Part shown: positions 1 through 5,619 of the stretch, piece by piece | Position numbering within the stretch: the first letter of the stretch is position 1 | Layout: every line of letters starts with the position of its first letter | Origin: Erysipelotrichaceae bacterium | GTDB taxonomy: Bacteria; Bacillota_I; Bacilli_A; RFN20; CAG-826 | Length of the DNA stretch: 5,619 bases | Assembly (NCBI GenBank): GCA_012729405.1 | Contig: JAAYDH010000091.1 | Coordinates: 1 to 5,619, forward strand | Direction of reading: 5' to 3' | Translations under genes and position numbers: made by a program | Notes under the pieces: generated by a model | Database searches by the model: none | The model's input: only the letters and a program-made list of their open reading frames with translations | What the model was told of the DNA's origin: nothing

Positions 1-52
1 AAGACTATAACAAAATGGACGGTATTTATGCAGGCCATTTTGTTATAGTCTT
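1..52. repeat. Perfect 18-bp inverted repeat (hairpin) at the left edge
   Basis: Bases 1-18 (aagactataacaaaatgg) are the exact reverse complement of bases 35-52, with a 16-base loop between them. The arm is not a dedicated regulatory element: it encodes the residues around DYNKM of the DUF6530-like gene, once forward and once backward. The hairpin is therefore a by-product of an inverted duplication. The palindrome may continue past the left edge, because the right arm is followed by more inverted coding sequence. Confidence 0.9.
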
Positions 53-124
53 CAAGCCCGAAGACAGGTTCATGTTTAAGATGGGTTGGAGACTATAACA
101 AAATGGACGGTATTTATGCAGGCC
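2..124. repeat. 35-bp direct repeat, copies 88 bp apart
   Basis: Bases 2-36 and 90-124 are identical over 35 bases (agactataacaaaatggac through tatttatgcaggcc). They diverge immediately on both sides, a/g at 1/89 and a/g at 37/125. Both copies read DYNKMDGIYAG in the forward direction. Only the second copy continues into the rest of the DUF6530-like gene. The first runs into the inverted fragment at the GGCC at 33-36, where CC is shared by both sides of the junction. Confidence 0.92.
36..89 (-). pseudogene. Inverted N-terminal fragment of the DUF6530-like gene
   Basis: Read on the minus strand from 89 to 36, this stretch gives PTHLKHEPVFGLEDYNKM without a stop. Its last codons (DYNKM) are the same as those at 91-105 on the plus strand. 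Joined to the plus-strand frame at that overlap, it produces a continuous N-terminus (P-T-H-L-K-H-E-P-V ... D-Y-N-K-M-D-G-I-Y-A-G) that agrees with my memory of how DUF6530 proteins begin. I infer that this is the displaced start of the gene at 103-522, turned around in place. The initiator codon and a few first residues are not visible. Whether the inversion is real or an assembly or amplification artefact cannot be told from the window. Confidence 0.8.
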
Positions 125-522
125 GAGGCTCTGACGCTCCGTGCTTATCTATAGGTGTTGCTCAATGGAACCAAAGAGGCAGTCAAGACATCTCCGCTAA
201 AGTCTGGAGAAACAGCGGCGCTGAAGCTAACGATTACCAGGATGGTAGTTGGTCACGGATGTCTGAGGAGCTTCCAATTCACCGCAATTTAGACCTGACA
301 ATTTTCATTTGTGAGGTCATGGATATGCTGAAAAATGACCAATCTAACAGGCCTATCACCCTTCAAAATGAAACTGCCGACATTCGGAAGATCTCTGAAA
401 ACGAATTCATAAATGAAGATTTGAAGCTGTTGAAAACAAAGCTGTTCAACGGCGAAGAAGGCGATTACATCAATGATCGACTAATTGCTTTAGCGGATGT
501 TTTGAGAAGACTCGGTTATTGA
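103..522 (+). CDS. DUF6530-like protein, 5' end rearranged
   Basis: A 139-residue frame of unknown biochemical function. The stretch GVAQWNQRG..DISAKVWRN, then WSRMSEELPIHRNLDLTIFICE, and the tail ending in ADVLRRLGY match a small family that I recall as DUF6530 (typically about 150-170 residues). This identification is from memory. The homologous frame begins before the ATG at 103: DYNK is in frame at 91-102, but upstream it runs into unrelated codons and a stop at 46-48. The normal first codons lie inverted at 36-89. A weak GGAG at 88-91, made by the rearrangement, lies 11 bases before the ATG, so a shortened protein lacking roughly 20-25 residues could be made. If the rearrangement is an artefact, the real gene is intact. 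It has no evident functional link to the genes downstream. Confidence 0.7.
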   Translation: MDGIYAGRGSDAPCLSIGVAQWNQRGSQDISAKVWRNSGAEANDYQDGSWSRMSEELPIHRNLDLTIFICEVMDMLKNDQSNRPITLQNETADIRKISENEFINEDLKLLKTKLFNGEEGDYINDRLIALADVLRRLGY

Positions 523-554
523 TACTGTCACAGTTCAAATACTACTGAAATGTT

Positions 555-561
555 AAAGGGG
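555..561 (+). promoter_or_regulatory. Ribosome binding site of the lipoprotein gene
   Basis: AAAGGGG lies 7 bases before the ATG at 569. It supports that start, and the ATG is also directly followed by a signal peptide. No convincing sigma-A promoter is visible in the 46 bases after the preceding stop. Confidence 0.6.
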
Positions 562-568
562 TGCTTTC

Positions 569-1252
569 ATGAAGTTAAAAGGATCGTTTGGGATCATACT
601 CATAGCCACATTTATCATGTTATCAACGGTCGGGTGTAGTAACAGCAAAGACCAGAATATGCAGACAGAAGCCAAAATTACTCAAAACACAGCTTCGGAA
701 GACCACTCAGAGGAGCTTGCTGCATTTGAAGCTGTTACGGACCAGGACCTACGTCTGCTGATTGATGCGATGATTAATCAAGGGATAAGCCGTGATGTTG
801 TAGATAGGCAGGACTATTATAAAACGTCAAGCTACGATGAAAAATACGGTTTAGTGGTCCGGTATGAGTTGAGTTTGAAAGATGCACTAAATGTCGATAA
901 TGCTTTTCAAGTTTCCTATTATGACGTGAATCTTGATATGAAAATTGATACATACAGGTTTTACGCATACAGCCAAAACGCCGAACTCGCCTACGAAATA
1001 ACAACTGATTTCCCAAAAGCGCTATGTAATTATGTGACAAGTATTCCAGGCGCTTTTGAATACATGGAAGTTTGTCGTGATGCTCATAAACAAGAAGGTT
1101 CTGAATTCCCTCAGGAAATGACTTATAAGGGCGGGTTGAATAACAGTCCGACATATGTAATGAACTATGATGATGGCAAATTCATGTATAAGATTGAACG
1201 GCTGACCGAAGATCCGGCAAGTGCCACCTATGAAATAAGTATTCGTAAGTAA
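569..1252 (+). CDS. Putative lipoprotein of unknown family
   Basis: A 227-residue protein that I do not recognise. The N-terminus has a lipoprotein signal: a basic start (K2, K4), a hydrophobic core at about 7-21, then TVGC with the acceptor cysteine at C23. Threonine at the -3 position is less usual than leucine, but tolerated. After C23 comes a polar, Asn/Ser/Lys/Glu-rich linker (about 24-50), followed by a mixed alpha/beta domain rich in Tyr and Asp (about 55-227). That domain has two further cysteines, C153 and C169, which could pair outside the cell. The expected location is the outer face of the cytoplasmic membrane. The stop is 33 bases before the next start with no hairpin between, so it may be co-transcribed with the nuclease gene. 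A role in the same system is possible but unproven. Confidence 0.8.
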   Translation: MKLKGSFGIILIATFIMLSTVGCSNSKDQNMQTEAKITQNTASEDHSEELAAFEAVTDQDLRLLIDAMINQGISRDVVDRQDYYKTSSYDEKYGLVVRYELSLKDALNVDNAFQVSYYDVNLDMKIDTYRFYAYSQNAELAYEITTDFPKALCNYVTSIPGAFEYMEVCRDAHKQEGSEFPQEMTYKGGLNNSPTYVMNYDDGKFMYKIERLTEDPASATYEISIRK

Positions 1253-1270
1253 TTCAAAAAAATAGTAATC

Positions 1271-1275
1271 GGAGG
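1271..1275 (+). promoter_or_regulatory. Ribosome binding site of the DUF262-DUF1524 gene
   Basis: GGAGG lies 10 bases before the ATG at 1286 and supports that start. The intergenic stretch 1253-1285 is A-rich and shows no terminator hairpin, so read-through from the lipoprotein gene is likely. Confidence 0.65.
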
Positions 1276-1285
1276 AATAGCAGAC

Positions 1286-3118
1286 ATGGCAAAAATTGAG
1301 GAGCATAAGTACACCATTGATGAAGCGTTCAGAGAATGCTTTTATGTAGTGCCAGATTATCAACGGGAATATGTATGGACTGATAAAGAAGTCCATCAGC
1401 TTCTTGATGATATTAATGATGAAATGGGCGGTTCGGCAAAGGAATACTTCATTGGTACCATTCTTGTGTCACCGACTGACATGAAAAATCATTATGAGGT
1501 AATTGACGGACAGCAGCGCCTTACCACATTCTTCTTGACCCTATGTGCTTTGAAGCATTTGTTTGCCGGCGAACCTCACGAGCAGATGATCAATGGGTTG
1601 ATTTCTGCTACATATGTAAACAATAGCGACGGTGAAATAGTATCCACACTGAAGCTGGACCCTCGATATGAAAATGCCAGTGAACTAATGCAAAAGCTGG
1701 TCGAAGTGAATTCAGATCCGTCTAAAACGCGAAATCTGATACAAGCATCTGGCATACCTTCCTTTGGCTCACTCGAAAATTTGCTTAACGCTTATAACAC
1801 GGTTTATCAGTATTTAAAAGATAATTATCCAAGTAAGTCAGACTTGAAAAAATACTGGGCTTATTTGGCCTACAATGTAGTTTTTATTCAGATTTCCACG
1901 GAAGTGAGCAGTGCACTAAAGATATTCGAAACAATAAACGAACGTGGTATAGGTCTAAATCCAATGGACCTATTGAAAAACTTACTCTTTACCCAAGTCA
2001 AAAAAGACGATTTTAATAAGCTAAAGGACCGCTGGAAGAAGATTACTTCTCCACTTGAAAAGAATAAGGAAAAGCCACTCCGTTTCCTCAGATACTATCT
2101 CATGGCAAATTATCGCATTGAGAACAAACGCAGTGATTATGTTGTCCGGGAAGATGAAATATATGAATGGTTCATTAATAAGACAAATGCGGCTCTATGT
2201 GACTATCAGAACAAGCCCTTCGAATTTGTTCAGCATGTTGTGAAGAATGTTGATCGCTTTATAGATTACTCCTCTGGTCGTGGAAATGATGGCCAATACA
2301 ACCTGCAAATGAATAACCTCAAAAGGCTTTGTGGCGGCGCTTTTAGCTTGCATTACATCCTGTTGCTTGCAGCAAGTAACTTTCCTAAGCACCTTTTTGA
2401 TCATTTTGTCGTGCAGCTCGAAAGCTTCCTCTTCTATTACATTTTCACAAAAACGCCGACAAAAGAGCTTGAGCGCAATTTCTCATTATGGGCAGATGAA
2501 TTGAGGCAAATCAGCAATGAGACTGATTCAAAAAAACAGATTGAACTATACAACCAATTCCTGAAAGACAGATTTATTAGGAGCATCTCATCAAAAGATT
2601 ACGAGCTCTCCGATTATCTGAAGCGTTACTCGCTTAATTCTATGCAGCAGTATCGTACCCGCTATCTGTTAGCTAAGCTTACTCAGTTTGTTGATATGGC
2701 TTTTAAAGGTGTAAAAACACCCGGTGCCATTGATGAGTATACGGTTTTGGATATTGAGCACATCCTTCCAAATAATCCAAATATCGAGCTGCGCAATGAC
2801 TTTGTAAGTAATAATCCAGGCGCAGATTACGATGAATACAAGAATCGACTCGGGAATCTCACTCTTCTCGAAAAGCCGATCAACATCGTTGTGAGCAATG
2901 ATTTCTATTTGAAGAAATGTGATGAATATAAAAAGAGCAAGTACTACCTCACCAGCAGTATTCCGGGATTAACGGTTGTTGGAAACAACACCTCAATTAA
3001 TCGAATAAATCAGATGCTCAAGTCCTTTACTGAATGGAAGGCATCTTCTATTGATGAAAGACAAGCAATGATGAGCGTTTTGGCGAAGGAAATCTGGAAG
3101 ATCGAAGAGTATAGGTGA
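1286..3118 (+). CDS. DUF262-DUF1524 GmrSD-type restriction nuclease
   Basis: A 610-residue cytoplasmic protein with both halves of a GmrSD-type enzyme in one chain. The N-terminal DUF262 (ParB/sulfiredoxin-like, GmrS) domain shows YQREYVW at 25-31, FIGTI at 55-59, the nucleotide-hydrolysis signature DGQQR at 74-78, and FETINERGIGLNPMDLLKN at 214-232. A helical middle region follows (about 240-470). The C-terminal DUF1524 HNH nuclease (GmrD-like) shows DIEHILPN at 489-496 with H492, then RLGNLTLLEKPIN at 521-533 with N524 and N533, and N538/F540/K543. All key residues appear present, and the length fits full members. Known relatives (GmrSD, BrxU, SspE) cut modified or phosphorothioate-marked phage DNA using NTP hydrolysis, so an anti-phage role is likely. 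The specific DNA mark sensed cannot be read. No modification genes (ssp, dnd, methyltransferase) are in the window. The next gene overlaps this one, indicating translational coupling. Confidence 0.93.
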   Translation: MAKIEEHKYTIDEAFRECFYVVPDYQREYVWTDKEVHQLLDDINDEMGGSAKEYFIGTILVSPTDMKNHYEVIDGQQRLTTFFLTLCALKHLFAGEPHEQMINGLISATYVNNSDGEIVSTLKLDPRYENASELMQKLVEVNSDPSKTRNLIQASGIPSFGSLENLLNAYNTVYQYLKDNYPSKSDLKKYWAYLAYNVVFIQISTEVSSALKIFETINERGIGLNPMDLLKNLLFTQVKKDDFNKLKDRWKKITSPLEKNKEKPLRFLRYYLMANYRIENKRSDYVVREDEIYEWFINKTNAALCDYQNKPFEFVQHVVKNVDRFIDYSSGRGNDGQYNLQMNNLKRLCGGAFSLHYILLLAASNFPKHLFDHFVVQLESFLFYYIFTKTPTKELERNFSLWADELRQISNETDSKKQIELYNQFLKDRFIRSISSKDYELSDYLKRYSLNSMQQYRTRYLLAKLTQFVDMAFKGVKTPGAIDEYTVLDIEHILPNNPNIELRNDFVSNNPGADYDEYKNRLGNLTLLEKPINIVVSNDFYLKKCDEYKKSKYYLTSSIPGLTVVGNNTSINRINQMLKSFTEWKASSIDERQAMMSVLAKEIWKIEEYR

Positions 3119-4167
3119 ACAGCATGCAAAAGCACAAATGTATCTATTGTCTGCAATTAAAGGATGAAAATGAGTTTAATAGAGAGCATGTTGTTCCACG
3201 CATGATGGGCAAATACCAAAATGGATTTGTTTTAAGTGATTTTCAAGTGTGCCAGGAATGTAATACTTATTTTAGCGAAAAGCTAGAAAATGGAATTGCA
3301 CTTGATTCTTATGAAGCCCTTTTGCGTATGCAACATCTTGATAAACCTATGTCCGACGGACGGAAACTGATTGGAAATAGAATTAAATTAATTGGGGATG
3401 AAGGTATTTTTAAAGGGATTCCGTTTACGGTTGTTACAGACAGTAATAATCCTTATCGAATACGTTTTGACTCCGAACCGATGGTGGGAATAATAAAATC
3501 TGTTGAAAAACATGAGTACGATTATTACGTGCTTGAAGAACTCCCTATAGCTTCAGAAGAAGTAATAAAAAGAATGAAGGAGTCGACTCAACCAATAATA
3601 AATACAGGAATTGATCGAGCACTCCTAGAGCCTGTACTTATTGAAAGAGGCTATCTTTTTAAACAGTTCACCTACTCTGAAAAGTCAATTTATGATTTGC
3701 ATAAAGAACCAGAATTTACAACTGCAATTAACATGAAGATTGATTCTATCATGCGAAGAGTCTGTGCCAAAACTGTTTTTAATTATCTGTGTTATTCCAC
3801 AAGTAAAGAGTTTGTACTTGATTCCAGATTTGATGAGATACGTGATTATATTAGGTATGGCAATTGGTCAGATCGGCTTTGGTTTCGTTATTCTAAGGGT
3901 CCAGTGTCAACAGCTGAGATGCCAAACGATACAGCACATGTAGTTGGTTACATGTGGTACCCCGAGAATAGTCATTGGGTTTTTTGCGGATGCCTTACCT
4001 GGTTTGGTGATTTTACTTACGTTTTCAAATTAGGAGATACTGATCAAAAGATTCAAAAGGTCAATATGTTAAATTCTACACGAATGGCTTGTTTTAACAA
4101 TGTCGACCGCACGATTAAGGAAGATGATGCTGTGCACATATTCCAAACAAGACAAGCCAGAGATTGA
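3115..4167 (+). CDS. HNH endonuclease-like protein (HNH_5 type)
   Basis: A 350-residue protein whose first 60 residues form a zinc-bound HNH (beta-beta-alpha-metal) nuclease motif: C9-x2-C12, then REHVVPRMMG with H25 and P28, then C46-x2-C49-N50 followed by TYFSEKLE. This CxxC / EHxxP / CxxCN layout fits HNH_5. The remaining ~290 residues are not recognised. They include RVCAKTVFNYL at 215-225, an IRYGNW stretch near 246-251, and a Trp/Tyr/Phe-rich beta-like end (HVVGYMWYP at 275-283, CGCLTWFGDFTYVF at 291-304). The GTG at 3115 overlaps the preceding TGA (GTGA), a typical coupled start. The ATG at 3124 is an equally good start, with AGGTGA at 3113-3118 five bases before it, and it removes only three residues. 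Probably a DNA-cleaving partner or second effector of the DUF262-DUF1524 protein; that partnership is inferred from overlap alone. Confidence 0.82.
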   Translation: MNSMQKHKCIYCLQLKDENEFNREHVVPRMMGKYQNGFVLSDFQVCQECNTYFSEKLENGIALDSYEALLRMQHLDKPMSDGRKLIGNRIKLIGDEGIFKGIPFTVVTDSNNPYRIRFDSEPMVGIIKSVEKHEYDYYVLEELPIASEEVIKRMKESTQPIINTGIDRALLEPVLIERGYLFKQFTYSEKSIYDLHKEPEFTTAINMKIDSIMRRVCAKTVFNYLCYSTSKEFVLDSRFDEIRDYIRYGNWSDRLWFRYSKGPVSTAEMPNDTAHVVGYMWYPENSHWVFCGCLTWFGDFTYVFKLGDTDQKIQKVNMLNSTRMACFNNVDRTIKEDDAVHIFQTRQARD

Positions 4168-4213
4168 TATGTCAATTTTCTGATAAAAGAAATGGATTAA
4201 CTTTTTACAAAAT

Positions 4214-4219
4214 AGGAGG
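4214..4219 (+). promoter_or_regulatory. Ribosome binding site fixing the start of the last gene
   Basis: A perfect AGGAGG lies 7 bases before the ATG at 4227. It rules in that ATG over the upstream in-frame TTG at 4164, which overlaps the HNH gene's stop and has no comparable site. Confidence 0.85.
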
Positions 4220-4226
4220 ACATTTC

Positions 4227-5519
4227 ATGGAAAACGAGGATAAATTTGAGCTAATCCAGAAAAGTGAACATAGCAATATTCAAGAACATTTGAAGGATTC
4301 CTTCGGTATTGAGTTCCTCGTTAATGAGTTGTTGCCTGTAGAACTTGAAACGCTAGGTTACCGCAAAATGTCCCTAGAGGAACTCCGCTACGTTGAACCT
4401 TTATTTAAAATAGCACCTCAACTGATTGTAGATAAAATAAACGGAGAAGCACTTGAACAGGCTTTTATGGCGGCGACAGAAAACTCCTATAAGTGCATTT
4501 TGGACCCATCAATGCATTTAGCAACAATAAAAGGGTCATCAGACGTGTTTCTTGGATCTGGTCTTGATAATATTACAAACAAGGTAAGCGGTCAGGCAAG
4601 ATGGTTAGAAAATGATGCGGTTTTATCAATTTCTAATGTGCCTAATATTGCGCTAAATGCGTTTAATGCTTTATCTGTTGTAACCGGACAGTATTTTATG
4701 GCTCAGGTCAACGCAAAACTTTCTGTGATTAAAAACGGAATTGATGACATTAAGCAATATATTGATGCGGTTAAACAAAGCGAATTAGAGGCAGCTCTTC
4801 AAGAACTGAACGAAATCATTAGACATTTGCAATTTATTAAAAAAGACACTGAAAGGACACGTGGGACAATAGTTCAGATTGAAGATGTACGGAAAGTTGC
4901 GAGAAGAAATATCAACCTTTACAGCAATCAGATTCAGAAAGTAATTAAACGTGCATCTAAAACCGATTCAGAAAACGTGATTACTAAAAATACTGATGAC
5001 TTAAGGCAGTACATGATTCAGTATAGGTACGCAGTCTATGTTTATAATTTAGCGCAAATACTGAAAATATACCTAAATGACATAACCGATGTTGAGGAAC
5101 TAAGTATGTTCCTCAATGAAATTTCACTGACGGTAAATTCGTATAAGGATCAGTATGACAAAATGGTCAAATGGGTTAATAGGTATCTTGAAGAGACTAA
5201 TTCTCTCAATAAAATGAATATCAAACAGATGTTGATAACGGCGGGGAGCGGGGTGTTTGTTGGTATTCTTAGTCGCAGTTTTATAGCAGGTGGACAAACT
5301 GCGTCACAGGTTAATAGTCTTCTTGAAGATAACAGAAAGAAGAAAAAAGAAGCCTATATTGCCAGAAACGATGAATATCAATCCCAAATGAATGATATGG
5401 AGTTGATAAACTCGTCGATTTCTGTAATGGATAAGTATATTGAACTTACTGGGAGAAAAACAGAGATCGTTTCTACTGAGGGCGAATATTTTATCAAATA
5501 CATCAATGATGAATCCTAA
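4227..5519 (+). CDS. Helical coiled-coil protein, possible membrane segment
   Basis: A 430-residue protein of no family I can name. The frame is open back to a TTG at 4164 (451 residues), but the AGGAGG at 4214-4219 favours this ATG. Visible parts are: a polar helical N-terminus (about 1-90); a small-residue-rich stretch (about 90-130); a less polar segment, NIALNAFNALSVVTGQYFMA (140-159), leading into a long charged helix with coiled-coil character (about 160-245, for example VNAKLSVIKNGIDDIKQYID); more helix (about 255-325); one glycine-rich hydrophobic stretch at about 335-356 (AGSGVFVGILSRSFIAGG) that could enter a membrane, although R350 weakens that call; and a Lys-rich patch EDNRKKKKEA (367-376) followed by a final helix. 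It shows no nuclease, ATPase or transferase motif. Its position 59 bases after the HNH gene suggests a third component, perhaps a membrane-acting effector or scaffold; this is inference. Confidence 0.78.
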   Translation: MENEDKFELIQKSEHSNIQEHLKDSFGIEFLVNELLPVELETLGYRKMSLEELRYVEPLFKIAPQLIVDKINGEALEQAFMAATENSYKCILDPSMHLATIKGSSDVFLGSGLDNITNKVSGQARWLENDAVLSISNVPNIALNAFNALSVVTGQYFMAQVNAKLSVIKNGIDDIKQYIDAVKQSELEAALQELNEIIRHLQFIKKDTERTRGTIVQIEDVRKVARRNINLYSNQIQKVIKRASKTDSENVITKNTDDLRQYMIQYRYAVYVYNLAQILKIYLNDITDVEELSMFLNEISLTVNSYKDQYDKMVKWVNRYLEETNSLNKMNIKQMLITAGSGVFVGILSRSFIAGGQTASQVNSLLEDNRKKKKEAYIARNDEYQSQMNDMELINSSISVMDKYIELTGRKTEIVSTEGEYFIKYINDES

Positions 5520-5520
5520 T

Positions 5521-5591
5521 ATGCACACCCCAACAAAAATGCACACCTCCTCTTTCTCAAATCGTTGAGTTTTAACCAAGGGGTGTGCATT
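5521..5591. repeat. Nested inverted repeats with a duplicated left arm
   Basis: The 11-base arm atgcacacccc (5521-5531) is perfectly complementary to ggggtgtgcat (5580-5590). A second left arm, aatgcacacctc (5538-5549), also pairs with 5580-5591 over 12 positions, one of them G-T. The two left arms thus compete for one right arm. Between them sits a small hairpin, ctcaa-atcg-ttgag (5556-5569). It begins one base after the last gene's stop codon. It may be a terminator or the edge of a small mobile element. Confidence 0.75.
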
Positions 5592-5602
5592 GTATCATTT
5601 TG
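5538..5602 (+). terminator. Possible intrinsic terminator after the last gene
   Basis: A 12-bp stem (5538-5549 with 5580-5591) encloses a second 5-bp hairpin and is followed by a moderately T-rich tract (tgtatcatttt, 5592-5602). The large 30-base loop and imperfect T run make it atypical. Its position 18 bases after the last stop favours a terminator, but a transposon-end palindrome would look similar. Confidence 0.4.
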
Positions 5603-5619
5603 TTGTAGATTCGCCACAA

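Noticed and set aside
1..124. An invertible phase-variation switch driven by the 18-bp inverted repeats.
   Set aside because: No recombinase gene is in the window. The repeats are ordinary codons of the neighbouring gene, and the extra direct copy is not explained by a simple invertible segment.
519..546. TTGATA at 519-524 as a -35 box for the lipoprotein gene.
   Set aside because: No acceptable -10 hexamer occurs at 16-18 bases spacing (actact or ctactg at the expected place), so the promoter is not supported.
774..1396. Two minus-strand frames of about 125 codons opposite the lipoprotein gene.
   Set aside because: They overlap a gene with a signal peptide and ribosome binding site, and their translations have no recognisable motif.
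1286..3118. An Ssp or Dnd phosphorothioate system with SspE as the DUF262-DUF1524 member.
   Set aside because: No sspABCD or dnd genes are present in the window, and the neighbours are unrelated. The family resemblance alone does not support that call.
4164..4226. A longer form of the last protein starting at the TTG at 4164.
   Set aside because: It has no good ribosome binding site, whereas the ATG at 4227 has a perfect AGGAGG 7 bases upstream.
5304..5579. A minus-strand frame of 91 codons beginning in the 3' palindrome, with hydrophobic residues.
   Set aside because: It lies almost wholly opposite the end of the well-supported gene at 4227-5519 and resembles no known protein, so it is a shadow frame.
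5595..5608. tcattttgttgtag near the right end resembles cattttgttatag at 36-48, as if the window had matching terminal repeats.
   Set aside because: Only 12 of 13 core bases match. The left copy is clearly inverted coding sequence of the DUF6530-like gene, and no transposase is present. Chance in AT-rich DNA is the simpler reading.

Overview
The window looks like a chromosomal accessory region of a low-to-moderate G+C member of the Bacillota. The grounds are strong AGGAGG-type ribosome binding sites 7-10 bases before starts, a Gram-positive-style lipoprotein signal, and all genes on one strand. The genus cannot be read from the sequence. All five genes are on the + strand.

Left part (1-522). 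This is a small protein that I match from memory to the DUF6530 family. Its 5' end is scrambled. The missing N-terminal codons are present but inverted (36-89, minus strand), flanked by two direct copies of the next gene segment (2-36 and 90-124), and the result is an 18-bp perfect hairpin at 1-52. Only the C-terminal ~140 residues remain readable on the + strand. This is either a genuine inverted duplication or a fold-back artefact of amplification or assembly near a contig end.

Middle (569-1252). An orphan lipoprotein with no family I recognise. It sits 33 bases upstream of the next gene, with no terminator visible between them.

Right part (1286-5519). Three co-directional genes form the most interesting unit. 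The first is a full-length DUF262-DUF1524 (GmrSD-type) nuclease with its DGQQR and HNH motifs intact. The second is an HNH_5-like CxxC/CxxC nuclease that overlaps it by 4 bases. The third is an unrecognised ~430-residue helical, coiled-coil protein with one glycine-rich hydrophobic segment. GmrSD-type proteins are known modification-dependent anti-phage nucleases, and the close packing suggests a multi-gene defence cassette. The role of the third gene is inference only. The window ends with nested inverted repeats (5521-5591) that could be a transcription terminator or the edge of a small mobile element.
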